Source: Symsagittifera roscoffensis | Taxonomy: Eukaryota > Xenacoelomorpha > Acoela > Convolutidae | Direction: 5' to 3' | DNA length: 64,000 nucleotides | Assembly: GCF_963678635.1 (NCBI RefSeq) | Contig: NC_087062.1 | Coordinates: forward strand, 77,439,200-77,503,199 | In this document: one piece after another, positions 36,601 through 48,600 of the stretch | How positions within the stretch are numbered: the stretch's first letter is position 1 | Layout of the letters: each line of letters starts with the position of its first letter | The notes under the pieces: model-generated | What the model was told of the DNA's origin: nothing | Databases searched by the model: none | What the model saw: the letters and a program-made list of their open reading frames with translations, nothing else | Program-made: the position numbers and the translations under genes

Positions 36601-39600
36601 TACGCTTGCGTTTAGCAAGGGTTATCAAATCGGACTAATATTTTTTTTTCTAGTTACCAACTAGTTAAACCAAATCAGTTGAATCAAATATATTTATCAA
36701 TTGCATAAAAATTCAAATTTAACTACCGTATGCAACTCGAAATTTTGTATGTATAATTGTAGATTTCCGCTGATAATTTTCTGCCGATGACTTTTCGGCT
36801 TCATTGTCGTCAACTTAAGCTCTGTCGGTTTAGTTTCAAAATTATCTAGTTCCTGTTTGATAAAAATAAGTATAAGGGAAATATATGGATTCGATTTTTT
36901 TTGTTTTTTGGAGAGAACTCCCATTCACCTGTATGCCTGCATAATCTTCTAGTCTCTTTTTTCTTTACTTTACTTTCTACAAGCTAGCCAACAGACTGCA
37001 TAAAAATGTGTGGGGGGGGGGGGGGGGATTTTTGACCCATAAATTTTTTTACTTTTTCTCAAAAACTACCCTTCCAATTTTGAGATTTTGGATTCAATTG
37101 AGAGAACAAGTCGCAAGAAGCTCCCCTGCATTAGCGATACGCGCATAAATATCGCCCTCGGAAAAGTCAAACTTTCGATTTTTTAACCGTGTTTTGGAGC
37201 TTTTTTGACTTTTCTCGAAAACTACCCACCCTAATCTTAACTTTTTGGGTTCAATGGATGGAGCAGGTTGTTGAAGCTCCCCTGCCTAAATGGAAATTTC
37301 CAAAGTTTTTAATACAAAAAATAATGGCCCTCGGAAAAGTCAAAACTTGATTTCTGGACCGTTTTTTCCAAGTTTTTGACTTAAATCGAAAACTACTCTT
37401 CCAAATCTGAACTCAGGGGATCAGTGGAGAGAATAGGTTAATTGAATCCTCCGTGCATAAACGGCTCTGCCCAATTTGTTGACATAAAAATTTATGGCCC
37501 GCTGAAAAATCAATTGTTGACTTTTTTGAACACTTTTTTGAATTGTTGACCAATTTTTAAAATTTTTTTTTTTAATTTTCGTGGAAACTACCCTCCTAAA
37601 TCTGAGTTTTTGTTTTCAATCGAAAGGTACTGTGGAACGCTCCCTTGCTTAACCGGCTCTGCCTATTAAAAGAAAAGTTATGACCTAAGGAAAAGCCAAA
37701 ATTGTGATTTTTTAAACCGTTTCTGCAACTTTTAAAACTGCCCTCCTAAATCTGAGATTTTCGTTTCATTAGAGAAGCGAGTCGTGAGAGAAGCTTGTTT
37801 GCATTAACAGCTACGCCCAAATGGCTTTTACACCAGAAGTAATGGCCCTCGAGATGTCAAAATTTTGATTTTTGACCGTTTTTGAAACTTTTTGACATCA
37901 GTTCTCGAAAGCTACCCTCCTAAATCTGAGGCGGCAAAAACTTGTTGTCATAATTGCACCTAGATTAGTTTTTGGTCCTATTCCCCGCTTTTTGCCTTTT
38001 AAGATTTTGTATTTTCAGTATTTTCAAAGTAATAATTTTTTGACCTATTTTTTAGTTAAAAATAAGCTTTCAAATTGTGAATTGTGCAGTTTTTGCTATT
38101 TTCGATTTCTTCTATTGCTCATTTTCATGTCAGCACTTATTCTTAGAAAATAGCTAACAATTATTTCCAGGATTATTGGATATCGGCTTCAATTCTATCG
38201 GCCTTTTTACCGATTTTCTTCTTAAAGTGTAGTACATTTCAGATCGATAAGAATCTAACACTAATTTTCGACTGCCAGAATTCAACACCACTAGGACTTC
38301 TTTGAAACACAAATTCAAACACGTAAAATTGCTTTTTTGTTTTTGAACTTTTAAAAAGTTTTTCCACTTTCTTCTTCAATGGTAGCATTGTTCGAAGTTC
38401 TGTTTGCTAATGCTTTTAGCGTCATGGTGCACTCATCCTATATTTATTGTATCGCAAGTGGTGCGAAGCTCAGCTTCGCCTCTGTGTACAAATTCAAAAG
38501 TTAAGTTTTTTGTTTGCTTGCGCTCATGTTTCTTTTTCAACTGTTTATTGACTAGGTTTTAACAGTTGCAGTCATATTTCAGTTGATTATATTCTGTTTT
38601 GGCAATCTGTCATTTAGCTATTTATAACGATTCGATCAGAATCAGTCCTTTGTATTTTTTGTTCCGACCACTGAAAGAATAGAGGAACTATGTCTTTGGG
38701 CGTGTTTTAGTTTTTCTTCTATTTTTCCACTCAAAATCAGGTATTACAAACGTTTATCAAATTGGATTGAGTGATATATCGTATTAAGGACCCCTCTATC
38801 GTGATTCGAACGAATCAAAAATTTTCAGAAAGTATTTTCAGTGTCGAGGAAAACCCGTTAACTTCTTAGCGTAAATCGAGCGAGGAAAGCAAGTGAGAAG
38901 GTGTCATTGTTGGAAAGGCTTGCGTTTATGCCGTGAAAGTTTAACTTTTTACTCAAAAAATAAAAATACATTTTTTCTAAAATTCTTTAACTTTTCGCAG
39001 GTTTTTATTGCGTGGTAAACGCAAAATGAAGCTCCTTAAACTGAAATTCCTGGAGTAAAACTAAAATTTTGAAAATGTTCCTGCTCCAATACATCGCTTG
39101 CTTTACTCGCTCGCTCGAGATTGCGCTGAAAAGCTAACCGGTTTTCTCTACTGAGAATACTTTCTTAAATTTTTCGTTCGAATCACGATTGGAAGGGCTA
39201 TAATACGATATATCACTCTATCCTGAATTCAACTGTTAACAATTTTTATTTATTTTCTAACGCTCCAAATTAATTTTTCAAGGATTCTTTCCTCTCATCC
39301 TACTACGCACAATAAACTACAAATTTGGAGAGAAAAAATGATTTCTATTTTTAAGGTTTTAGTCGTCGAACTTTCTGTGCTAATTGCACAGAAACCAGCT
39401 ACTGTTTGAACGTTTTAGAATTTTTAAAATTGTTAGTCTAGCTGTAACCGATGCGAGAAAGTAGTCAATTTTAGTTTATCTTGCGAAAAGTTGAAGTTAA
39501 ATCAGTTTAAATGTTTTTTGTGTATTGGTGCCTTTTTGCAGTGTTTTCTTTATTTAGCAGTGCAGAGTGCGCACGAAGGCTACCCAGTTGGGGGCGGTGG

Positions 39601-42600
39601 AGGAGGGGGAGGTGCGGGTGCAACTAAGGAGTTCCGCGAGTACATCAGAGCACTATTGGATGTGATCCCTAAGCCTAGTGGCTGGATCGAATGTGGACTT
39701 GCCTCCCCCAATCCCGTCAAAAGGTCCTCACGCTCATCCAGGTAATCAGAGTCATGAACATTAGATTGCAACGTTAAAACGGGCTTTTTAAGTTTAATTT
39801 TATTGTAGCATGTACACTCTATTTAAAAATGGAAAATCAAAATAGAGTTTTTCAAAAACGTTTCTTGTGTAAGCAAGGCAGAATTCAGATGGGATTGAAA
39901 GTTAATCGTTTATATCGACAGTCCTGAACTCTTAAATCATTAAGTTGATTAGTTTGGCATGTTGTAGGAATTTGATAGAACTGCAGTAAGTGTATCTGTT
40001 AAGGGGCTAGGAAATTGAGTATACGGGCTATTGAAGCTACACTTTTTGATGCTACTTCGGTCGAAGAGAAGAAGCTGAAAATTGGCAAGTCGTTATTGCT
40101 TGCTCCGATACGCTTAACTTCGACACTCTATTAAAATTGGGGTTTATTGCACCTAATTGAGGTTGCTATGTGTAGAAATTCAACAAAGATTAATGCTAGG
40201 TTAATTTTGTTTTCTGCAGTTTGAGTCAGCAATGTTTTTTTTTGTCCGTGATCTTAATGTGTGGGTTCACGATTGTAGGTACTCTATCACCTGTATACTC
40301 AATTACCGGTACCCAGCTGTCAAGTGTGCTGCTATCCCTCTCCTGCTGCTGTTCCAGTGTTGTTGTATTTTAATAGCCAAATTACAAGTTAATGTGACCT
40401 CTCTTTGGGTTTCAGTTTTGATCTTTGTGGGTACGTTGAACTCTAACGCTCATTCAAAATCAATCAAAGACTGAAATCGAATCAACACTAAACATTTCAC
40501 ATTAAATCACGCACATTAACTCATAGTGCAAACTAGGGGCGGATCTACTCTTTTCTTCAGGGAGGAATCGTGCGAAAATTTGGTAGACGTTTTTTGTTCG
40601 ACCATAAATAATTCATGATCTCTTGTGAAAGAAATGAAAGAATTTTCGTGGTTGGCCAACGTAAAATGGACGCCATTGAATAGTACTTAACGGTGGACCC
40701 TTTGGGTAGTGAGGGTGTCGGGTTCCCCCAAATTCGCCCCTATTGCAGTTAAAGGAAGTATTGGGTTTTCTCATTGCAGAACAAATCCGCCCATTCAAGA
40801 TTTTATAATTGCGTTAAACTAACTAAATTACTGTTCAGATTTTGACAACCCAGTTCTAATTGGCGAATGAGTTTTCTGCCACTCGTTTCTTCTGTCAATT
40901 TGTAATCCCTCACGGCAAAGTGATATTGGATTTTCCTCAAGTAATGAACTGTTGCTGGAAAAGATAGATGAAAATATCTCATGAAAAAAAAATAGATCTT
41001 TCTCATCAACAGTTCATTTAAATTAATAGGAAGCATTTTTGTGACTTGTGAATTTTTATCACCATTTAGGAAGCCTTGTTTTTGTTCCTCAAGGAAATGT
41101 GGGGACAGATTTTGCCCCTGGACAATAAGTTCGTTTTCGCTGGATACAGTGGAAAGGTTTGTGGCGTAGAGATAGTCACTCGATTGAACTCAAACCGTCA
41201 AATGAAATTTGGCAGAGGAATCAATATTGGCTATCATATCAATTAAATGGATGACGATCGTTCTCAGTCCAAATGTAGATGAAAGATGTAGACGTCTTTG
41301 TAACGATTTTTCCATTAAATTAAGTTATTAAGCCTCTATGAAAGCTATGAACCCACTTATTTTGGTCGTAGCACGTAAATCGGACGGAATGAAAATATTT
41401 GATGCGCAAAGGTAAAAAAAAGGTTACTCCAATGAATTCGCAGTTTTTTTTACATATTTCTTTGGTATATTTTTTTGAATTTTCGACTTCGTCGCTTTCG
41501 ATTTTCTTTTTGTCGGCTTAGCTTACGCTTTGATTTTACTGAAAATATTTGATGCGCAAAGGTTAAAAAAAAAGGTTACTCCAATGAATTCGCAGTTTTT
41601 TTTACATATTTCTTTGGTATATATTTTTTGAATTTTCGACTTCGTCGCTTTCGACTTTCTTTTTGTCGGCTTAGCTTACGCTTTGATTTTACCATCCAAC
41701 TAAATCGCTTTTTTGAACTTCAGCTTTTTTTAGAATATAGTTGCTTTAGTGCTATGATTTACCTCTACTGTTTCTTTGTAATTTTTTAAACCTTGTAACC
41801 TTGACAGCCTATATATATTTTTTTTTATTAAAAACTTCATTCTACCCAAATGATTTCGGCCTTAATTCTATTTGCTTAGTGACCTATTTTCGAGTTATTT
41901 CAATGGAAACATATTTTTAATGCTCATCTGTGGGCTGAACAAAATGCTCAACATCATAATAGAAATTATAATTTAAATTTTTCATAACAGCAATTTTTTT
42001 GTCACCTTTGTTTTCTTTTTTTTTTCGGCTTGATAGTTTTCGGTCTATATTATATCGGCTTATCGGCCTCATATTGCGTGCTTCGACGAGCGAAAAAAGT
42101 GTGTGTGTATGTGCAGGTCTGTGTTTTGAGGGCCAGGGGGGCTTAATAATTTCTTATCAGTCTTTTTTTTTTTTCGTTTTTTTTTTGGGCTGCGTAGGTT
42201 TTGGGCTATATTATATCAGCTTAGTTGTCTCAATATTTCATTTAACGAGCAAATAATGTGTTTTGAGGGCGACGGGGACTTTTCATATGTCTTAAATCTT
42301 GTTGAATTTTTTCGGCTTAAAAGGCGTCTGCCATGGTGTTTGTTACCGCTTGGGAAATTATCTTCCGATGCTAGTTTCACATTCTATTGTCTCGGCATGT
42401 TTTTGTTTCAAAACTAGCCTTAGATCTAATCTGGTTTTTTTGACGTTTTCGATATTTTTGTGTTGTATAGCAAGTGGTTTGAAGCTCAGCTTAGCCTCTG
42501 TGTAAATTTGTGTGCGTGTTCATGAGATTGATTCTAAATGAACGAATGAAATATTTACCGGGCAACTACTCTAAAGACTAGTAAACCAGCTGTTTGCGTA

Positions 42601-45600
42601 CAAGATGCATTGTGTAATTGATTTGCAACAATTTTTCCTCAATCAAGTTTCCACGAATAATTTTTTATTGGGCAATCGGGTTTTCTGTATAAAAGTAATA
42701 TTTCCCTTTGCCCGTTTGTTGTAGATGTTAAGCTCATCTGGCAAAATAAAAAAGATATCCGAAGCTGGAGAAACTCTTCTTTTGATATTTGTAAAATTTC
42801 TTAAGCTATAAAAGATGAATAAAAACAAGGATAGCTGGTTGCTGTGCAAATAGCACAGTATGTTCCTATCATAGTCTTAAAAGAAACAAATTAGTTCCGT
42901 TTCTTCTGTGTGGTGCGATGAAAGATCTGAACGAAAACAATCGAAATTCGAAATTCATAGTCAAATAGGCGAATTGGGAAATTATTTTTGTAGAAAATGT
43001 CTAGAAACACGTAAAAAATTCACGAATTAAAAATTTTAAAATTCCTTGATTTAAAAATGTAGAAAACGTTTGATTTTTTGAAGTTTGCCGAAATGGCGTT
43101 TAAAAACTTCAAAAACTAACTTTACTCGAGCAAAACCAAATTTTCACGACTTGAGATAAGTTTAAATGAGCTATTGTACGCCTGCATGCTCACCTTATAG
43201 CTCGAAATTAGACCAAAAATCGAAAAAAAAATTCGACACTTAAGTTTTTTAATTTAGTTCGAATCACGACTGAAAGGGTTTTAATATGATAAAATTATGA
43301 AAGTAAAATTACGCTCTCCTATTAAGAAAGCGTAAAATTGCGCGAAAAATTGTTCACGAATTTGAAAGTGGATTTTGATTTCCCAGCGGACTAAAAAGTT
43401 TCAGTCATTTCCGTTTTCTCAAATTGAGTATGTTTTATGAAAAGCCAATCAGTAAATAATGATGAAATTTAAAAAGCTTCAACGCAATAAAATTCTCCGG
43501 ACTTGAAAATACTGAAACAAAAGGCAGTCATTGACTTTTGTACAGCTTTTTTTGGTTTTTAATTAAGAATTTTAACAGCATTTGCAACTCGAATTGATTA
43601 AATGGAACCAGATCTAAACTACATTTTATTATTGGTTATAAATTAGATATTTTATCACTATAAAGTATTTAATATTAACCAATCATGTAATTTCAGCACC
43701 AGAGAGATTTGAATTTAACTTAGAAATTAGTTACCTCTCCAAGAGACCTTTTGGCAATCGCAATAAGCCAGTATACTCTAGATCTATTGAGCCTAGCAGA
43801 GACTAGTTAAACACCCTGAGACTAGAAGATATAAGAGTAAGATTAAGATCGGTATTAGACTAAGAAGTTGCACGAATCTATCCGGCCGAAAATAAGATAG
43901 CGTGACGAGCAGACGGTGTACCCTATCCGAAATTACTCTATGAGTTAAACCTCGAACATAACTCATAAAGCTAAAAATCATCTCACGTATTTTTAAGATT
44001 GGAACGCCGAGTTGTAATGTGTGACAGTAAAAAGTTTTGCAGTATGGTTGTAGGAATAGAAACAGCAAGATATTTGATGCGCTCGAAAAGGCTTAGCAAT
44101 CAGGCGCGGCATGGATGTTCTCTAGCAAGGGGATTTTTTCAATAATTTTCGAAAAGTCTTTCGGCTTTTTTCTTGAAGCACTCTTGAAACTATATAAAGG
44201 CCCTAGTTCGCTACTAAAAAAATTCTGCGCCGCTGGTGAATTTAGAACTAAAGCGTCAAACAAGCCGTTTATGGTTATTCTTTTTGAACGCTTTTAACAA
44301 AAAATTACTTATTTATTCCCGACAATTTTTTTTTACATATTGGCGCTCAAGGCTGTTGAAAATTTTAAGGCTTGATTGGTCAAACATTTAATAATTAAAA
44401 TAAGCCTGAAAGTTATCTTCTTTTTAACAAAGTAAATAAGCCTTTGAGTGTAAAATAAGCCTTTATTAGACGTAATAAGCCTTTGAGTGAATGCCTTCTC
44501 CACCTTTGAATCTGCTACTGCATCAAAGAGCTTAAAGGTGTTTTTTTTCTATGAAAAACTCGTAAAAAGATGTTTCTTTTTGTTCAAGTAATTAAATTGT
44601 AAGAGTCAATGAAAGAATCGAAGACAATAATTAAAAACGTTTGGTATTTTTGTTTGTTTTATATTTTGATTTTATTTTTTATCGGTTTGACTTTCGATTT
44701 CTTTTTATGTTTAGTTCTTTTCCCTTGTTAAGAGCAATGAACGTGGTGAAGACTCTTAGATAGGTCTTGCTGATTTTTTGTTTGTTTTTTTTTAGGAAAA
44801 ATTCTCAAAATATTGATGCACCTAGGTATAATCCAATTTTTTAGTTCAATTTAAATTCATCTGCTGAAAGTGACGTACATTGCTCTCTCCAAAAACGAAC
44901 GTGGAAATGGCGCGAAACGCGTGAACGATTTCTAGCTTCGAAAGTGGGATTTTTAAGACTTCCAGCGGAATAAAACTTTACCAATTGATCCAGTTTTCTC
45001 AATTTGTTCATGTTATCAAAAAACGCCAATCATAAATTGTTTTTGAAGTTCAAAGAGCTTAAAGGGCATCTATATTTTTCGAAAGTTGAGATTTTTTCAA
45101 GAAAGTCAGTGTTTTTTTATGTTTACCTGCGTTCATTACTCTTTTCCAATCTTCGATTGGCTATGTTTGAAAAAAAGGCACTCTCCACTATCGAGCAGCA
45201 AAAGTGTAAAAGTCACGTAAAACTTGATTGACTTCTAATTTCGAAAATCCAATTTAATTATTAGATTTCCCAGCTAAATAAATTGTTTACTAATTGATCC
45301 AATTTTCTCAATTCGAGTTTATTTTATCAAAAAGTGCCATTTTATTAAGTTTTTTTGAAGTTTAAAGAGCTCAAAGGTCACCTTTTTTTTCGTTGAAATT
45401 CGAAAGTTGAAGTTTTTCTTATAAAAGTCTGTCAGTTTTTTTTTCTTGCGTTTAATTTTTGTTCGGGTATTTTTTTTATTTCCTTTTTCTTCCGCTTGAT
45501 AGGTTCCGGCCTAATTGCCTCTTATTGCGTCTTTTGGCAGGCGAAATTTTTTCAAGCGTATTTTGAGGCTGAGGAAGACTTAATACTACTTTTTATTACT

Positions 45601-48600
45601 CAAGAATTTTTTTGAATTTTTTCCGGCTTCGTTTTTAATTTTTCTTTTTGTTTTCGGCATGATAGGTTTTTGCCTATATGAAAGCGCCTTAGTAACCTCA
45701 TATTGTTTCATTTGACAAGCAAAGAAAGTTATGTGTTTGTGTTTTGAGGGTGTGAATTCATTTTGATAAATCTAGTTTTTCGATTTTTTTCGACCCTTGT
45801 AAATTCGAAAGCTTGAGATTTTTTCAATTTTTTTTTTGCTTAGTGTTTTTTTTTGTTTATTTGCGTTCATTCACTCTTTTCCAACTGTCTGTTGGCAGAT
45901 TTTTCTTGTAAGATTTAGCTGAGATTTTTTCAAAAATTTAAGTCAGTATATTTTTATTGTTTATTTGTGTTCATTCACTCTTTTCCAACTGTCTGTTGGC
46001 TATTTTGGTATTTTTCAGAATAAACTTGTTCACGCTCAAGTTTGATTTTCCGCGGTTGGACTTTTATTTATTTTTAATTTCAGTTCGTTAATTTTGTTAA
46101 AAAGAAGGTAAACTCCACAATAGAACAGTATAAGTCTAAAGGTCACAAAAAGGTCAAGAAAGTTGGCTGTTGTGAAATGGAATGATAACAGGTTCTTGAA
46201 GCTTTATTTTTCGAAAGTTGAAAATAACGTCAATCATTATTTTCTTTTGCCATAAGTTCAGTGACACTTTTTCAACCGAATCTGGCTGTGTGTACTAATT
46301 ACGAAAGTCATTATCGTAGTCACTGTTGAATAGTTGGCAGTTACTCTGTGAACCTCTTTCTGAGTGGCTCTTCTTGATCTTTTCTGCAAGTGGTGCTAAG
46401 CTTGTCTTGAACCGTGGTTTAGATATCGTAGTTTTAGGGAATTAGCAAAATTGCCGCCATAACCACTAAAAATCGATGAAAATTATGATGCAACTGGCCA
46501 ATTTAGAAAATTGATGTTGTTACGCAGCTGTGTTTAAAGTGGTTTTAAATAAGCAGTTTGATCTATTGATTGTGTTCTGTGTAGTCGGACATCAAGTGAG
46601 TTCATGGGAGGCCACGGAAGCTATTCGAGTAGTCCGAAGAAGCACGGGAGCAAGATGTCCAAATTGGCCAACAGAGTCACCCACAATCTGGGCACCCTCA
46701 CTCAGGGCTTCGGAGGCTAGTAGCTACTTTAAAAAAAAAATCTGTAATTTTGTTTTGTTTTGACGATAGGTTTAGAATTGAATAAAGGGCTTGCTTTATA
46801 ATCAGTTAGATTGAGTTTTAGTGTTTTATAACATATGTTCATGTTTAAAAAGGGTAATTGCATTTGTAAAATGCTGGGATGGCTCGAACCCGCTTTTGCA
46901 CTGACTGCTTGTATGCGGAAGAGTCCTTTGTGGCTGACCTGATTTCAAATAGCCTGTAGAAAATTTTTTGTTTGATGGAGGCTAGCTGTTTCTAGTATTT
47001 TCTATGTCAAAAGATTTTCGAAAGACTTCTTTTTTTACTTTTATTTTAGTTGATCCTTTTTTAGTGTTTTACCATCTTCTTGTCAGATTTTTGGTGAACA
47101 GACCTTCTCTAGAAATCACAATAATTAATATTTGAGAAAGCGACATGATATAAACTTGCTGCATTCTCTCAATTTTACTCTTCAGATTATTGGATGTCTC
47201 AATTTGTCGTGTAGAAATATCCCATCACTTTAGACATAGTTTTATAATCTGTCTTTATGAAAGAGAGAAGTAGTTAATTTGCCTTTGTGTAATTGTGTTT
47301 AATGATTTATTGATGACAGGAGGTAAATTGGGATCCTCTCCGAAGACGCTTTCTGTACCCAAGCGGCTGTTTATGGTCGGAACTAGTAACAACAATAGTT
47401 CTAGTAGTAAGTAGACTAAACCACTGCAATTGAATTGCAATTCAGTGTTAGATTGAAATGCGTGCAATTCTTAGAATCCTGCACTGTAGCTCTGAAATAA
47501 ATGCAAAGCGACTATACTCCCATGGCAGAAGGACCAAATGAGGAAACTTTCCAAGCCTTTAACTTCGGAAACTGTTTGATTTAACCGTTGAATTCCAATT
47601 GGCTCATGTACTCTTTAATTCGGTACGATTGCCACGAGGGAGTTGATAATTCAAATGCAAATGTTTGTTGTTGCTATCCTTCTGTGTTGCTTGGCCTGGG
47701 TCTTGTTAGTGGGTTTGGTGTGACAATATTTCTATCATAAAATTCTGAATCTTGATGTTTTTTTCAGGAAATTTGATTTTGCGCGGCTTGACTTTGAATT
47801 TCGTTTCAATTTCAGTCAATTTCTTTGTTGAAAGCAAGGCAAAATCAACTATCGAACCTTAAGAGTAATGATCAGAGTGAAGACTTTTAAATAGGTCTTG
47901 GTGGGTTTATTTTTCACGAAAAAGACTTAGAATGCCCTCATTACTACATAAGCATTCATACATATTCATGCATTTATGTATGCACTTAGAAATATATGCA
48001 CTTTTTGAGTTCATTTGAAATTCATCTGCGGAAAATTACGTAAATAGAACTCTGCAATTGCGAAGGTGGAAATGGCGCAAAAAACGTGAGCGATTTCTAG
48101 TTTCGAAAGTGGATTTTAATTTATAGGTTTTCCAGCGGAATAAAAACTTAGCGTATTCATCCAGTTTTCTCAATTTTGTTTAATTTTATCTGAAATGCAC
48201 CAATTTTAAATCGTGCTTGAAGTTTGAAGAGCTTTCATGGCATATATTTTTTCTTTAAGTTTTGATTTTTTTTTTCAAAAAAACAAGTCCGTTTTTTTCC
48301 TTGCGTTCATTCTCTTTTCCAGCTGTCAGTTGAATATGTCTTGGATTATGATTAAATTTTTCAAAAAACAAGTCAATTTTTCTCGTTATTAGCGTTCTTT
48401 ACTTTTTTTCCAATTGTCAGTTGATTATGTCTTGGATTTTAATTTTCAGGTTTTCAGTTGAATAAAAAAGCTTTTTGATCCAGTTTTCTCAAATTGAAGT
48501 TTTTTCAAGAAAGGGTCAACCATGAATAGGTCTTTAAAATCAAAGAGCGCTAAGGCCCTATATTTACAAGAAAAAAATTTTTAATGACTTTTTTTCCAAA

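Larger units (their letters stand above)
34043..39557 (+). other. sbf intron 24, the longest (5.5 kb)
   Basis: From 34043 to 35200 nothing is recognised. Then come a 55-bp core repeat, SINE pieces, a Helentron-like repeat, a five-unit satellite, a tail-hairpin relic and a long-TIR element. No missed exon is evident, since exons 24 and 25 already join in phase. Confidence 0.75.
41157..46584 (+). other. sbf intron 26 (5.4 kb)
   Basis: Contains a 150-bp tandem duplication, CGGCTT-rich satellite pieces, SINE-tail and long-TIR fragments, and a nested pair of Helentron-like repeats. 42520-43250 and 43600-44620 show nothing clear. Confidence 0.7.

Noticed and set aside
37013-37027. G-runs as quadruplex or regulatory sites (also 53065, 59620)
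   Set aside because: Single homopolymer runs, prone to length error in sequencing; no repeated G-tract pattern.
40256-40330. Possible extra sbf exon after GATTGTAG
   Set aside because: A short open piece with GT at its end exists, but exons 25 and 26 already join in phase and it has no family match.
46530-46763. 77-codon frame overlapping exon 27
   Set aside because: It runs in another frame than [16 protein letters not shown], reads through intron sequence and does not fit splice phases.
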